A stretch of 61,786 bases of DNA, from the NCBI GenBank assembly GCA_036734025.1, contig DAIMZI010000014.1:1-61786 (forward strand), read 5' to 3'. Position numbers and translations under genes: made by a program. Shown here one piece after another: positions 52,506-61,745 of the stretch. Numbering within the stretch: position 1 is the first letter of the stretch; every line of letters starts with the position of its first letter. The notes beneath the pieces are model-generated. The model was given only the letters and a program-made list of their open reading frames with translations. It made no database searches and was not told where the DNA came from. This DNA is from DAIMZI01 sp036734025 (lineage in GTDB: Bacteria; Pseudomonadota; Alphaproteobacteria; Rhizobiales; Rhodomicrobiaceae).

Positions 52506-52997
52506 TCATTCCTCGTCAATGGGGAACTCATCGACATCGGCCGAGCGGGCATGGCGCCACGCATCGATCCGTTCAGCCAGCGCCACGTCGCAAAGCGCCA
52601 GAATCTGCGCGGCCAGCAAGCCGGCATTGGCCGCACCCGGCTGACCGATGGCCAGCGTGCCCACGGCTACGCCAGCGGGCATCTGCACGATCGACAACAG
52701 ACTGTCCTGGCCCGACAGCGCCGCGGTGCGCACTGGCACACCAAGCACCGGAAGCGGGGTGATCGCGGCGATCATGCCCGGCAGATGTGCCGCCCCGCCC
52801 GCACCCGCGATGATGACCTTGAAACCGTTCTCGCGCGCTTTGGCGGCATAATCATAAAGACGCTGCGGCGTGCGGTGGGCCGAGACGATGCGCGCTTCAT
52901 GCAATACCTCAAGCTGGTCAAGGACCTGTGCGGCGTTGCGCATGGTTGGCCAGTCGGATTGACTGCCCATCACGATCCCGACGGTTGGCTTAGGCAC
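52506..52997 (-). CDS. purE: N5-carboxyaminoimidazole ribonucleotide mutase
   Basis: The protein has 163 residues. It contains VGIVMGSQSDWPTMRNAAQV, EARIVSAHRTPQRLYDYA and GAGGAAHLPGMIAA, all active-site blocks of class I PurE. I use GTG 52997, which has AGGA eight bases upstream and gives the family start; the open frame runs 11 codons further. It converts the PurK product to carboxy-AIR. Confidence 0.97.
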   Translation of the reverse strand: MPKPTVGIVMGSQSDWPTMRNAAQVLDQLEVLHEARIVSAHRTPQRLYDYAAKARENGFKVIIAGAGGAAHLPGMIAAITPLPVLGVPVRTAALSGQDSLLSIVQMPAGVAVGTLAIGQPGAANAGLLAAQILALCDVALAERIDAWRHARSADVDEFPIDEE

Positions 52998-53201
52998 GAT
53001 GTGATCCTGGGTTAGGGGCTGGCAAAACAAGGCTTGCTGGGCAAGGCTCAGCGAAAGGCCGGATTATAGGTTCGCTTTGGCCGAGCGCAACATGGCGCCA
53101 AGATATCAACAGGCAGACTTATCTCCGGGCGCTCATCGGTGGCATGGGTCGGGCAGGGGAGTGTCGCGGCGTGGGCGGGCTACGCGCAGGCACATGCCGC
53201 C

Positions 53202-53408
53202 TCAGGCAATGATATCGGGAAAGATCTGATCCTCGACCCGGGCGATTTCATCCTTGAGTTGCAGCTTCTGCTTCTTCAGCCGCGTTATGTGCAGCTGGTC
53301 AGAGCCCGCCGTCTGTTCGAGAAGGGTGATAAGTTCATCCAGCGAGCGATGTTTTTGCTGGAGATCGGCCAGCATCCGTCGCAAATCCGGCTCGTGGCTG
53401 GCGTCCAT
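53202..53408 (-). CDS. DUF465/YdcH-like small helical protein (first of a divergent pair)
   Basis: The protein has 68 residues, a single helical hairpin: LRRMLADLQQKHRSLDELIT and HITRLKKQKLQLKDEIARVE. The KHRSLDELI and KK.KL.LKDEI motifs define DUF465. Its function is unknown. The divergent gene 213 bp away encodes a relative. Confidence 0.88.
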   Translation of the reverse strand: MDASHEPDLRRMLADLQQKHRSLDELITLLEQTAGSDQLHITRLKKQKLQLKDEIARVEDQIFPDIIA

Positions 53409-53621
53409 GGCAATGATTTCCAGTCTGTTCCCCGAATCCCAGACAAAAGTATCGCGTCTGGCGCAAGCGAAGGCAAGTTCGCCTTAGGCACAAGGTTTCG
53501 TTAGTGATTGCAACCATAAGTGATCACGATCTTTCACGCGGCCACACGCTATCGTTAGACAGACTGTCATTGTTCTGTCATCCTGTCAGAGTTGTGATTG
53601 AAACTGACAATGGAGGACGGC

Positions 53622-53795
53622 ATGTCTTTGGAAGCGCATATCGAAGGTTTGTCGAAGAAACATCGCTCCTTGCACAAACAGATCGAATCGGTGCTTGCAC
53701 GCGCCAGCTTCGATGAATTGAAACTGGCAGAGATGAAGCGCGAAAAGCTGCGCATCAAAGACGAGATCGAACGGCTGAAGACGAGTACGCACTAG
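53622..53795 (+). CDS. DUF465/YdcH-like small helical protein (second of a divergent pair)
   Basis: The protein has 57 residues: HIEGLSKKHRSLHKQIESVL and AEMKREKLRIKDEIERLKTS, the same hairpin as its divergent neighbour. ATG 53622 has GGAGG five bases upstream. The upstream region carries three CTGTCA repeats (about 53566-53590). A strong terminator follows. Confidence 0.9.
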   Translation: MSLEAHIEGLSKKHRSLHKQIESVLARASFDELKLAEMKREKLRIKDEIERLKTSTH

Positions 53796-53852
53796 CACCA
53801 AGCGCTGCTAAAGGCCCCGGGGGGCTTATCCATCATCATCAGGTAACGTACG

Positions 53853-53888
53853 GCGCCTGGAGGGCAAACGCCTTCCAAGGCGCTTTTC
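53853..53888 (+). terminator. Intrinsic terminator after the second DUF465 gene
   Basis: Stem GCGCCTGGAGGGC with GCCTTCCAAGGCGC (one bulged A, one G-T pair) around the loop AAAC, followed by TTTTC. It separates this gene from hisS. Confidence 0.9.
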
Positions 53889-54045
53889 ATTTGTGCGGTC
53901 GCTGCCGCGCTCGGCGGACGCCTTTGAGCACGCGCGCATATGCGGCTGCAAACCGGCGGTCAGGCGGCGCGGCGGTTGCTGGCACGGGGGCGATGGGCTA
54001 GAAGGGGCGAGATTTGAGCTGATAACGAAAGATCGCCCGCCTTCG

Positions 54046-55635
54046 ATGACAAAAAAGATCAAGACCGCGCCGCGCACCAAGGCCCGGCTGCCCAAAGGCA
54101 TGAGGGATATCGAGGCGCCGGAAATTCGCGGCGTGGCGCAGATGGTTGAGAAGATCCGCGAGATCTATGAGCGCTACGGCTTCGAGCCGCTGGACACGCC
54201 CGCCTTTGAATATACCGACGCGCTGGGCAAGTTCCTGCCCGATCAGGACCGGCCGAACGAGGGCGTTTTTTCGTTTCAGGACGAGGACGAGCAGTGGCTT
54301 TCCCTGCGCTATGACCTGACTGCGCCGCTGGCGCGCTACGTCGCGCAGAATTATGACGGCCTGCCCAAGCCGTTCCGCCGCTATTCGTGCGGGCCGGTTT
54401 GGCGCAACGAGAAGCCGGGGCCGGGGCGCTTCCGCCAGTTCCTGCAGTTCGACGCCGATACGGTGGGGACGGATAATGTCGCGGCGGATGCGGAGATGTG
54501 CATGCTGGCGGCCGATGCGCTGGAGGCGCTGGGGATCGCGCGCGGCGAGTATGTGATCCGCGTCAACAGCCGCAAGGTGCTGGACGGGGTGATGGACGCG
54601 GCGGGAATCCCGCAGGAAAAGCGGCTTGTCGTGCTGCGTGCGATCGACAAGCTGGATCGCTTGAACATTGAAGATGTTCAGCAACTCCTCGGCCCTGGTC
54701 GCGAGGACAAAAGCGGCGACTTCACACCGGGCGCCACCCTTCAGGAAGAACAAATCAACTTAATTATATCTATATTCCGACATGGCGCAGTTTATGCTGA
54801 GGAAGTGACCCCAGAAAGATTTGAGCGCGATCCTCTAGGAGTTTCCGTTTATGAGGATCCAAAGGGATTAGAGGAACCGTTCTATGCAAGAGTTACATTT
54901 GAAAGCGTGCTCAAAACTTTTGCGGTTTTGCGAGATAAACTTACAGGAGACCTTCGCTTATTTGACGAGGGGGTTGCCGAATTGCAGTCGGTGGCGGCCA
55001 TTTTGGGTGACTATGATGACACACGGATAAGATTTGATCCTTCGGTGGTGCGAGGGCTGGAATATTACACCGGGCTGGTGTTCGAAGCCGAACTCACCTT
55101 TCGGGTCAAGGACGATGACGGCCGGCTCGTGCGCTTCGGCTCGGTGGGCGGCGGCGGCCGCTATGACGGTCTCGTCTCACGCTTCAGGGGCGCGGAAGTC
55201 CCGGCCACCGGCTTTTCCATCGGCGTCTCGCGCCTTTACGCCGCGCTGAAAGCTCTCGACAAGATCGAAACGGGAGCGGCCCGCGGCCCGGTCGTCGTGC
55301 TCGTCATGGACCACGACCGCACCGGCGACTATGCGAAGCTGACGCAAACCCTGCGCCGCGCCGGCATCCGCGCGGAGATGTATCTCGGCACCTCGGGCAT
55401 GCGCGCGCAGATGAAATACGCCGACAAGCGCGGCAGCCCGTGCGTCGTCATCCAGGGCGAGGACGAGCGCGCGCGTGGCGAGGTGCAGATCAAGGACATG
55501 ATCCTCGGCGAGGAGCTTTCGCAGGAGATCACCGACAACCAGGAATGGCGCGAGGGCCGCCCGGCGCAGTTTTCCGTGCCCCAAGACGACATGGTCGAGG
55601 CCGTGCGGTCGGTGCTTGCCAGGCATGGTTCATGA
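54046..55635 (+). CDS. hisS: Histidyl-tRNA synthetase
   Basis: The protein has 529 residues, longer than the E. coli enzyme (about 420). Class II motifs are present: motif 1 around YGFEPLDTPAFEYTD, motif 2 CGPVWRNEKPGPGRFRQF, the HisA motif VRGLEYYTGLVFEAEL, motif 3 region FGSVGGGGRYDGLVSRF, and a C-terminal anticodon domain. The extra length is an insertion domain (about 205-330). Part of this (54745-55045) is markedly AT-richer than the rest. Alphaproteobacterial HisRS is known to differ from other bacterial forms, matching the A73 tRNA-His. ATG 54046 begins the family-like sequence; the frame is open from 53893. It overlaps hisZ by four bases. Confidence 0.95.
   Translation: MTKKIKTAPRTKARLPKGMRDIEAPEIRGVAQMVEKIREIYERYGFEPLDTPAFEYTDALGKFLPDQDRPNEGVFSFQDEDEQWLSLRYDLTAPLARYVAQNYDGLPKPFRRYSCGPVWRNEKPGPGRFRQFLQFDADTVGTDNVAADAEMCMLAADALEALGIARGEYVIRVNSRKVLDGVMDAAGIPQEKRLVVLRAIDKLDRLNIEDVQQLLGPGREDKSGDFTPGATLQEEQINLIISIFRHGAVYAEEVTPERFERDPLGVSVYEDPKGLEEPFYARVTFESVLKTFAVLRDKLTGDLRLFDEGVAELQSVAAILGDYDDTRIRFDPSVVRGLEYYTGLVFEAELTFRVKDDDGRLVRFGSVGGGGRYDGLVSRFRGAEVPATGFSIGVSRLYAALKALDKIETGAARGPVVVLVMDHDRTGDYAKLTQTLRRAGIRAEMYLGTSGMRAQMKYADKRGSPCVVIQGEDERARGEVQIKDMILGEELSQEITDNQEWREGRPAQFSVPQDDMVEAVRSVLARHGS
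54745..55045 (+). other. AT-richer block inside hisS
   Basis: Counting by hand, 54841-54900 has 24 G+C of 60 and 54901-54960 has 26 of 60, against 40 of 60 at 54541-54600 in the same gene. The block ends just before the codons of the HisA motif. The frame is continuous, so the gene is not broken. Confidence 0.85.
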
Positions 55636-56810
55636 TGTTTGCCGAGACCACCAGAGATTTCGATGCGCTGGAGCGCCAGGCGGCAAAACTGACCGATCTG
55701 TTCCGCGCCGCCGGCTATGAGCGTGTCGCGCCCGATCTGATCCAGCCCGCCGACATCTTTCTCGACCGCGTCGGCGAGGCGATCCGGGGCCGCACCTACG
55801 TATTCACAGACATGGATGGCAACGAACTTTGCCTGCGCCCGGACCTGACCATCCCTGTCGCCCGGCTGTACATGGAGCGTCACCCCGAATGCGACGTCCA
55901 GGCCGGCTATTGCTACAACGGCCCCGCCTTCCGGCACCAGGCCGACCCGGCCGACATATTGCGACCGCGCGAATTTCGCCAGGCTGGCGTGGAAGACTTC
56001 GGACGCACCGACCGTGAGGCCGCCGAAGTCGATGTGCTCCGCCTCGTGCTGGATGGGCTCGGTGCAGCGGGGCTGATCGACTATAACCTGCATGTGGGCG
56101 ACCTCGGCCTGTTTCGCGCCCTGCTAGATACACTTGACATGCCCGAGCGCTGGCGCCAGCGGCTGCTGGGCAATTTCTGGCGGCCGGACCGGTTCTCCGG
56201 GTTGCTGCATGAACTGGCTTCGGGCGATACGGCCGAGCGGCGCGCGGAGGATTCGCTTGCCCGCCGGCTCGATGCCGACGCGCCAGATGATGCCGAAGCG
56301 CTGGTTGGCGCCTATCTCGATGAACATGGACTGCCGCTTATCGGCGTGCGGTCGCTGCCCGAAGTCGCGACGCGCCTGCTGCACCGGGCGGCTGATCTGA
56401 ACGAAGCGCCGTTGCCGCGCGAGCAGGTGTCGTTCATCGAGGCCTATCTGGCGGTCAGCGGGCCGCCGCGTGCGGCGCTGGCGCGCATCGAGGATCTGCT
56501 CGACACAGCCGGTCTGAGGCTGCGCGGCGCGCTGGAGAGCTATCGCCGCAGGTGCGATCTGCTGGCGAGCGCCGGTATCGATCTGGGCCGCGTGATGTTT
56601 TCCGCCGATTTTGGCCGTAGCTTCGAATATTATACCGGCTTCGTCTTCCAGATCGAGCTTCCCGGCGCGGGGCCTGCCGGGCAGATTGCCGGCGGCGGGC
56701 GCTATGACGGGCTGCTACGCGAGATCGGTGCACCTGGCGATGTGCCCGCGGTCGGCTCGGCGATCCATACCGAGCGGCTCTTGGCGGCTGTCAGCGGGAG
56801 GCTGCAATGA
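55632..56810 (+). CDS. hisZ: ATP phosphoribosyltransferase regulatory subunit
   Basis: The protein has 392 residues. It is a HisRS catalytic-core paralogue without the anticodon domain. It has LCLRPDLTIPVARLYM, CYNGPAFRHQ, REFRQAGVEDFG and FGRSFEYYTGFVFQIE. HisZ binds short HisG and confers activity and histidine inhibition. ATG 55632 overlaps the hisS stop, and its own stop overlaps hisG, so the three are translationally coupled. Confidence 0.95.
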   Translation: MMFAETTRDFDALERQAAKLTDLFRAAGYERVAPDLIQPADIFLDRVGEAIRGRTYVFTDMDGNELCLRPDLTIPVARLYMERHPECDVQAGYCYNGPAFRHQADPADILRPREFRQAGVEDFGRTDREAAEVDVLRLVLDGLGAAGLIDYNLHVGDLGLFRALLDTLDMPERWRQRLLGNFWRPDRFSGLLHELASGDTAERRAEDSLARRLDADAPDDAEALVGAYLDEHGLPLIGVRSLPEVATRLLHRAADLNEAPLPREQVSFIEAYLAVSGPPRAALARIEDLLDTAGLRLRGALESYRRRCDLLASAGIDLGRVMFSADFGRSFEYYTGFVFQIELPGAGPAGQIAGGGRYDGLLREIGAPGDVPAVGSAIHTERLLAAVSGRLQ

Positions 56811-57532
56811 GCGAGGACAGGCTGATCATCGCGGTGCCGTCCAAGGGCCGGCTGCTTGAGCGCAGCATGGCGCTTTTCGCCGATGCCGGGCTGAGCCTGC
56901 ACAAGGTCGGCCATGAACGCGGCTATCGCGGCACGATCGCGGGCTTTGACAATGTCGAGGTGCTGTACCTCTCGGCATCGGAGATCGCGACCTACATGGG
57001 TACAGGGCGCGCGCATCTGGGGATAACGGGCGAAGACCTGATCCGCGAGCAGGTGCGCGAGGCTGAAAAGCGCGTGGAATGGGTGCGCCCGCTCGGATTT
57101 GGCCAGGCCGATGTCGTGGTGGCCGTGCCGAAATGCTGGATCGATGTGCACCGCATGCGCGATATCGACGAGGTGACGGCACAGTTCTATGATGTTCATG
57201 GCAGGCGGCTGCGCGTAGCCACAAAATATCCGGTGCTGACACGCCGGTTCTTTGCCGATGCGGGCATTGCCGGCTATCGGATCGTCGAGAGCATGGGGGC
57301 GACCGAGGGCGCGCCGGCCGCTGGCATGGCCGAGATCATCGTGGACATCACGTCGACGGGCGCGACCTTGCGCGCCAACCATTTGAAAATTCTCGATGAT
57401 GGGTTGATCCTGCGCTCGCAGGCCAATCTGTTCGCCTCGCGGGTGGCGGCATGGCCGAGCGATGTTGGTGCGGCACGCGCGCACATAGAAAAAAGCCTGC
57501 TCGGCGCGTCGGCTGATCACCCAACAATATGA
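56807..57532 (+). CDS. hisG: ATP phosphoribosyltransferase, short form
   Basis: The protein has 241 residues. It catalyses the first step of histidine synthesis. It starts RLIIAVPSKGRLLERSMALF, and contains GRAHLGITGEDL and the PRPP-binding-like segment EIIVDITSTGATLRANHL. It lacks the regulatory C-terminal domain of the long form, consistent with hisZ next door. The 3' end overlaps fabI on the other strand by 16 bp. Confidence 0.96.
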   Translation: MSEDRLIIAVPSKGRLLERSMALFADAGLSLHKVGHERGYRGTIAGFDNVEVLYLSASEIATYMGTGRAHLGITGEDLIREQVREAEKRVEWVRPLGFGQADVVVAVPKCWIDVHRMRDIDEVTAQFYDVHGRRLRVATKYPVLTRRFFADAGIAGYRIVESMGATEGAPAAGMAEIIVDITSTGATLRANHLKILDDGLILRSQANLFASRVAAWPSDVGAARAHIEKSLLGASADHPTI

Positions 57533-58281
57533 AATCCGCCGTCGATGTAATGCACGCCGCCGGTGATGTTCCCCGCCTCCGCGCTCGCCAGGAACGCCGC
57601 ATAAGCCCCCACCTGCTCGATGCTCACCAGCTGATGCATCGGCGCGCTGGCCGCCGCCCGCTCCAGCATCTCGTCGAACCGATCGAGTCCTGAGGCCGCG
57701 CGCGTCTTCAACGGCCCCGGCGACAGCGCATGCACGCTGATCCCCTTCGGCCCCAGCTCGGCGGCCATGTATTTCGTCACGGCCTCCAGCGCCGCCTTCA
57801 CCGGCCCCATGATGTTGTAGTTCTCCACCACCTTCTCCGCGCCGTAAAAGCTCACGGTCATGCAGGTGCCGCCCGGCGGCATCAACGGCTCGGCCCGGCG
57901 CACCATGCGGATGAACGAATGCACCGAAATGTCCATCGCCACGCCGAAGCCCTCGCGCGAGCAGTCGACCACCCGCCCGTGGAGATCCTCCCTCGGGCAA
58001 TAGGCCACCGAATGCAGGCAGGTATCGACGCGGCCCCACTGCGCGCGGATATGCTCGAACAGCGCGGCGAACTGGCCGTCCTGGCGCACATCCAGCGGTG
58101 CGATGATCGAAGCGCCCAAGCCTTCCGCCAGCGGGCGCACATAGCTTTCCGCCTTCTCGTTCTGATAGGTGATCGCCAGATCGGCGCCTTGCGCGCGCAG
58201 CGCCCTGGCGCAGCCATAGGCGATCGAGTTCTCGTTGGCGATTCCGATGATCAACGCCTTCTTGCCTGCTAGGGAAAACAT
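57517..58281 (-). CDS. fabI: Enoyl-ACP reductase (NADH), FabI type
   Basis: The protein has 254 residues with an SDR fold. It performs the last reduction in fatty-acid elongation. It has the FabI-type nucleotide motif IIGIANENSIAYGCARAL and the catalytic Tyr/Lys in ENYNIMGPVKAALEAV (Y-x6-K), preceded by FYGAEKV. LHSVAYCPRED differs from the most common FabI sequence at this point, so it may be a second FabI-type paralogue. ATG 58281 starts the family sequence; the frame opens 16 codons earlier. Confidence 0.9.
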   Translation of the reverse strand: MFSLAGKKALIIGIANENSIAYGCARALRAQGADLAITYQNEKAESYVRPLAEGLGASIIAPLDVRQDGQFAALFEHIRAQWGRVDTCLHSVAYCPREDLHGRVVDCSREGFGVAMDISVHSFIRMVRRAEPLMPPGGTCMTVSFYGAEKVVENYNIMGPVKAALEAVTKYMAAELGPKGISVHALSPGPLKTRAASGLDRFDEMLERAAASAPMHQLVSIEQVGAYAAFLASAEAGNITGGVHYIDGGFHIVG

Positions 58282-58405
58282 GGCCCGCCCCGTTTTTTGC
58301 TGCACTGCACAACAGACTAGCTCAGACATGTGACAGTTTGATTGGGGCTGGCTTGCGCGAGCACGGTTTTGCTGGCATCAAGACAATCCGCACAAGGCTG
58401 GAGTG

Positions 58406-59371
58406 ATGATGACCAATATCGTTTTTCTCGACCGCGCGACGATCGGCCCGGCGGTCGATCTGAAGCAGCCGGGCTTTGCCCATCAGTGGACCGCCCATGA
58501 CGCGACCTCAGCCGATCAGATCGTCGCCCGCGCCATCGGGGCAGATATCATCATCACCAACAAGGTGCCAATCGACGCCGGCACGATCGAGCGCCTGAGC
58601 GCTCTGCGCATGATTGCGGTGGCGGCGACCGGCTATGACATCATCGATGTGGCGGCGTGCGCGCTCCGTGGCATCGTGGTCTCGAACGTGCGCGGCTATG
58701 CGGTCAACACCGTGCCGGAACATACGCTGGCGCTGATGCTGGCGCTGTCGCGCTCGATCATCCCCTATCGCGACGACGTGATCGCGGGCAAATGGCAGGA
58801 AGCTGACCAGTTCACCTTCTTTGACCACCCGGTGCGCGATCTGGCGGAACAGACGCTCGGCATCATCGGTTCGGGCGCCATCGGCGCATCGGTCGCGCGG
58901 CTGGCTCAGGCATTCGGCATGCGTGTGCTGATCGCCGGGCGCAAGGGCGAGGATCATGTGCCCGCAGGGCGCGTGCCCTTCGCGCGGATGCTGCACGAAA
59001 GCGACATCATCAGCCTGCATTGCCCGCTCACGCCACAAACGCGCAATCTGCTGGCAATGCCCGAGTTTCGCCAGATGACGCGCCGGCCCGTCATCATCAA
59101 CACCGCGCGCGGCGGACTGGTTCATGAGGCCGATCTGGTGAGCGCGCTCGATGACGGGCTCGTCGGCGGCATCGGCTTTGATTGCCTGACCAGCGAGCCG
59201 CCGCGCCCCGATAATCCTCTGCTGGCCGTCGCCGGGCGGCCAAATGTCATCATCACCCCGCATTGCGCCTGGGCCAGCGCAACGGCCATGCAGACCCTCT
59301 GGGATCAGGTCATGACGAACATCGAAAGCTTTCACGCCGGCGCACCGGCAAATGTGGTCCGCATCGCCTGA
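58406..59371 (+). CDS. D-2-hydroxyacid dehydrogenase, glycerate dehydrogenase/hydroxypyruvate reductase-like
   Basis: The protein has 321 residues. The NAD-binding motif is LGIIGSGAIGASVARLA, the catalytic Arg is in NTARGGLVHEADLV, the Glu in FDCLTSEPP and the His in TPHCAWAS. PHCAWAS is typical of the glycerate-dehydrogenase subgroup, which reduces hydroxypyruvate or glyoxylate. The following gene on the same strand is malate synthase G, which uses glyoxylate, so a shared glyoxylate/glycerate role is likely. The second of two adjacent ATGs (58406) has the better spacing to GGAG. Confidence 0.87.
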   Translation: MMTNIVFLDRATIGPAVDLKQPGFAHQWTAHDATSADQIVARAIGADIIITNKVPIDAGTIERLSALRMIAVAATGYDIIDVAACALRGIVVSNVRGYAVNTVPEHTLALMLALSRSIIPYRDDVIAGKWQEADQFTFFDHPVRDLAEQTLGIIGSGAIGASVARLAQAFGMRVLIAGRKGEDHVPAGRVPFARMLHESDIISLHCPLTPQTRNLLAMPEFRQMTRRPVIINTARGGLVHEADLVSALDDGLVGGIGFDCLTSEPPRPDNPLLAVAGRPNVIITPHCAWASATAMQTLWDQVMTNIESFHAGAPANVVRIA

Positions 59372-59582
59372 GTCTTTTGGCTATCAGACTAAGGTTTCAC
59401 GCCTTTTTGGAAAGGATGTTGCAACCTTATCAGGCAAATGCAGAGGTTGATTTTTCCCCTCATTGTGGGCTCAGTGGCAATAACAGGTTTTCGGGCCGGG
59501 GCTTGAAGCTGGGTTGCGCCGGCCGCAAAAGGCAGTCGCTCGCGGCCGTGCCGGAACTTGCAAGACTGCCAAGGAGCAACTT

Positions 59583-61745
59583 TTGAGCGATTATGTATCC
59601 CACAGGCGACTGCGTATCGCAGCCGTGCTGTATGAGTTCGTCAATTCCGAGGTTCTGCCCGGCACCGGCGTGTCACCGCCGGTCTTCTGGGACGGTTTCT
59701 GCGATATCGTCGATATATTCGGCGCCCGCAACAAGGCGTTGCTGCGCCGCCGGGATCATCTGCAGGAGCAGATCGACGAGTGGCATTTGCGCCATCGCGG
59801 GCGCGACACCGGTCTCAATGTCTACGAGGCGTTCTTGCGCCAGATCGGCTATCTGGTGCCCGAGGGGCCGGATTTCTCGGTCAGCACGGCCAATGTCGAT
59901 GGCGAGATCGCCGATGTTTGCGGGCCGCAGCTTGTCGTGCCGGTGACCAATGCGCGCTATGCGCTCAACGCCGCCAATGCGCGCTGGGGCAGTCTTTATG
60001 ATGCGCTTTACGGCACCGATGCGATGGGCGATGCCCCGCGCCAGACAGACTATGATCCAGAGCGCGGCGCCCGCGTGATCGCCTGGGCAAAAGCCTTCCT
60101 CGATGAGGTCGCGCCGCTTTCGGGCGCCAGCCACGCCGATGTCACCTCATATGGCGTGGCCGGCGCGGGGCTTGTGGCGCATACGCCGGACGGTGAGCGC
60201 CAGCTTGCGGCTGCGGACCAGTTCGCCGGACACTGCGGCGCGCGCGAAAACCCCGATGCCGTCATTCTTTGCAACAACGGCCTGCATATCGAGCTGATCA
60301 TCGACCGGGCCCACCGGATCGGCGCGAGCGACGGCGCGGGCGTCGCCGATATTCGCCTGGAAGCCGCGCTCAGCACGATCATGGACCTGGAGGATTCGGT
60401 CGCCACCGTCGATGCCGATGACAAGGTCATCGCCTATCGCAACTGGCTGGGCCTGATGAAGGGCGATCTCAGCGAGCAGGTGAGCAAGGGCGGGCGAACC
60501 TTCACGCGCGCGCTGAACGATGATGTGCATTTCACCGCGCCCGACGGCAGCGAGCGCACGCTGCACGGCCGTTCGCTGATGCTGGTGCGCAATGTCGGCA
60601 TGCTGATCACCACGCCGGCGGTGCTCGATGAACTCGGCACGCCCGTTTCTGAAGGGCTCATCGATGCGCTGGTGAGCAGCGCGATCGCGCTTCATGATGT
60701 CGGGCCGGGCGGCAGCCGCCGGAACAGCCGGGCGGGCTCGGTCTACATCGTCAAGCCGAAGATGCACGGACCCGAGGAAGTCGCCTTCGTCACCGAATTG
60801 TTCGCCAAGGTCGAGGATGTGCTGGGCATGGCGCGCAACACGCTGAAGATGGGCATCATGGACGAGGAACGGCGCACCACGCTCAACCTGAAGGAATGTA
60901 TCCGCGCGGCGCGCGAGCGCGTGTTCTTCATCAATACCGGCTTTCTCGACCGCACCGGCGACGAGATCCACACCTCGATGGAAGCCGGCCCGATGATCCG
61001 CAAGGGCGACATGAAACGCGCGCCGTGGCTGCTGGCCTATGAGGACAACAATGTCGATGTCGGGCTGGCCTGCGGTCTGCCGGGTCATGCCCAGATCGGC
61101 AAGGGCATGTGGGCGATGCCCGACATGATGGGCGAGATGCTGAAGGAAAAGATCGGCCATCCTCAGGCGGGCGCGAACACGGCCTGGGTGCCCTCGCCGA
61201 CGGCGGCGACGCTGCACGCCATTCACTATCACCGCGTCAATGTCCACGAGCGCCAGGCGGCGCTGGCGGGGCGGGCGCGGGCGCGGCTTGCGGACATGCT
61301 AAAGGTGCCGATCGCCGACCGCGCCAACTGGGCGCCGCAGGATGTGCAGGAAGAGCTGGACAACAACGCCCAGGGCATATTGGGCTATGTCTTGCGCTGG
61401 GTCGATCAGGGCGTCGGCTGTTCCAAGGTGCCCGATATCAATGGCGTGGGGCTGATGGAGGACCGCGCGACGCTGCGCATCTCCAGCCAGCACATCGCCA
61501 ACTGGCTGCACCACGGCGTGTGCTCGGCCGAGCAGGTGATGGAGACGATGCAGCGCATGGCGCGGGTCGTGGATGAGCAGAACGCGGGCGACCCGGCCTA
61601 TCGGCCGATGGCGCCGGATTTTGAGAGCGGCGCGGCTTTCAGGGCGGCGTGCGATCTGGTGTTCAAGGGGCGTGAACAGCCCAACGGCTATACCGCGCCG
61701 ATCCTTTATGCGCGCCGGAGCGAGGTGAAGCGCGCGGCGCGGTGA
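59583..61745 (+). CDS. glcB: Malate synthase G
   Basis: The protein has 720 residues, the normal length of the G isoform. It condenses glyoxylate and acetyl-CoA to malate. Recognisable blocks are FVNSEVLPGTGVSP, LEDSVATVDADDKVIAYRNW, FINTGFLDRTGDEIHTSMEA and WVPSPTAATLHAIHYH. The start is TTG 59583, with AAGGAG six bases upstream, giving the family-like LSDYVSHRRL; the frame is open 23 codons further without a site. It lies 211 bp after the hydroxyacid dehydrogenase. The window ends 41 bp after the stop. Confidence 0.96.
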   Translation: MSDYVSHRRLRIAAVLYEFVNSEVLPGTGVSPPVFWDGFCDIVDIFGARNKALLRRRDHLQEQIDEWHLRHRGRDTGLNVYEAFLRQIGYLVPEGPDFSVSTANVDGEIADVCGPQLVVPVTNARYALNAANARWGSLYDALYGTDAMGDAPRQTDYDPERGARVIAWAKAFLDEVAPLSGASHADVTSYGVAGAGLVAHTPDGERQLAAADQFAGHCGARENPDAVILCNNGLHIELIIDRAHRIGASDGAGVADIRLEAALSTIMDLEDSVATVDADDKVIAYRNWLGLMKGDLSEQVSKGGRTFTRALNDDVHFTAPDGSERTLHGRSLMLVRNVGMLITTPAVLDELGTPVSEGLIDALVSSAIALHDVGPGGSRRNSRAGSVYIVKPKMHGPEEVAFVTELFAKVEDVLGMARNTLKMGIMDEERRTTLNLKECIRAARERVFFINTGFLDRTGDEIHTSMEAGPMIRKGDMKRAPWLLAYEDNNVDVGLACGLPGHAQIGKGMWAMPDMMGEMLKEKIGHPQAGANTAWVPSPTAATLHAIHYHRVNVHERQAALAGRARARLADMLKVPIADRANWAPQDVQEELDNNAQGILGYVLRWVDQGVGCSKVPDINGVGLMEDRATLRISSQHIANWLHHGVCSAEQVMETMQRMARVVDEQNAGDPAYRPMAPDFESGAAFRAACDLVFKGREQPNGYTAPILYARRSEVKRAAR

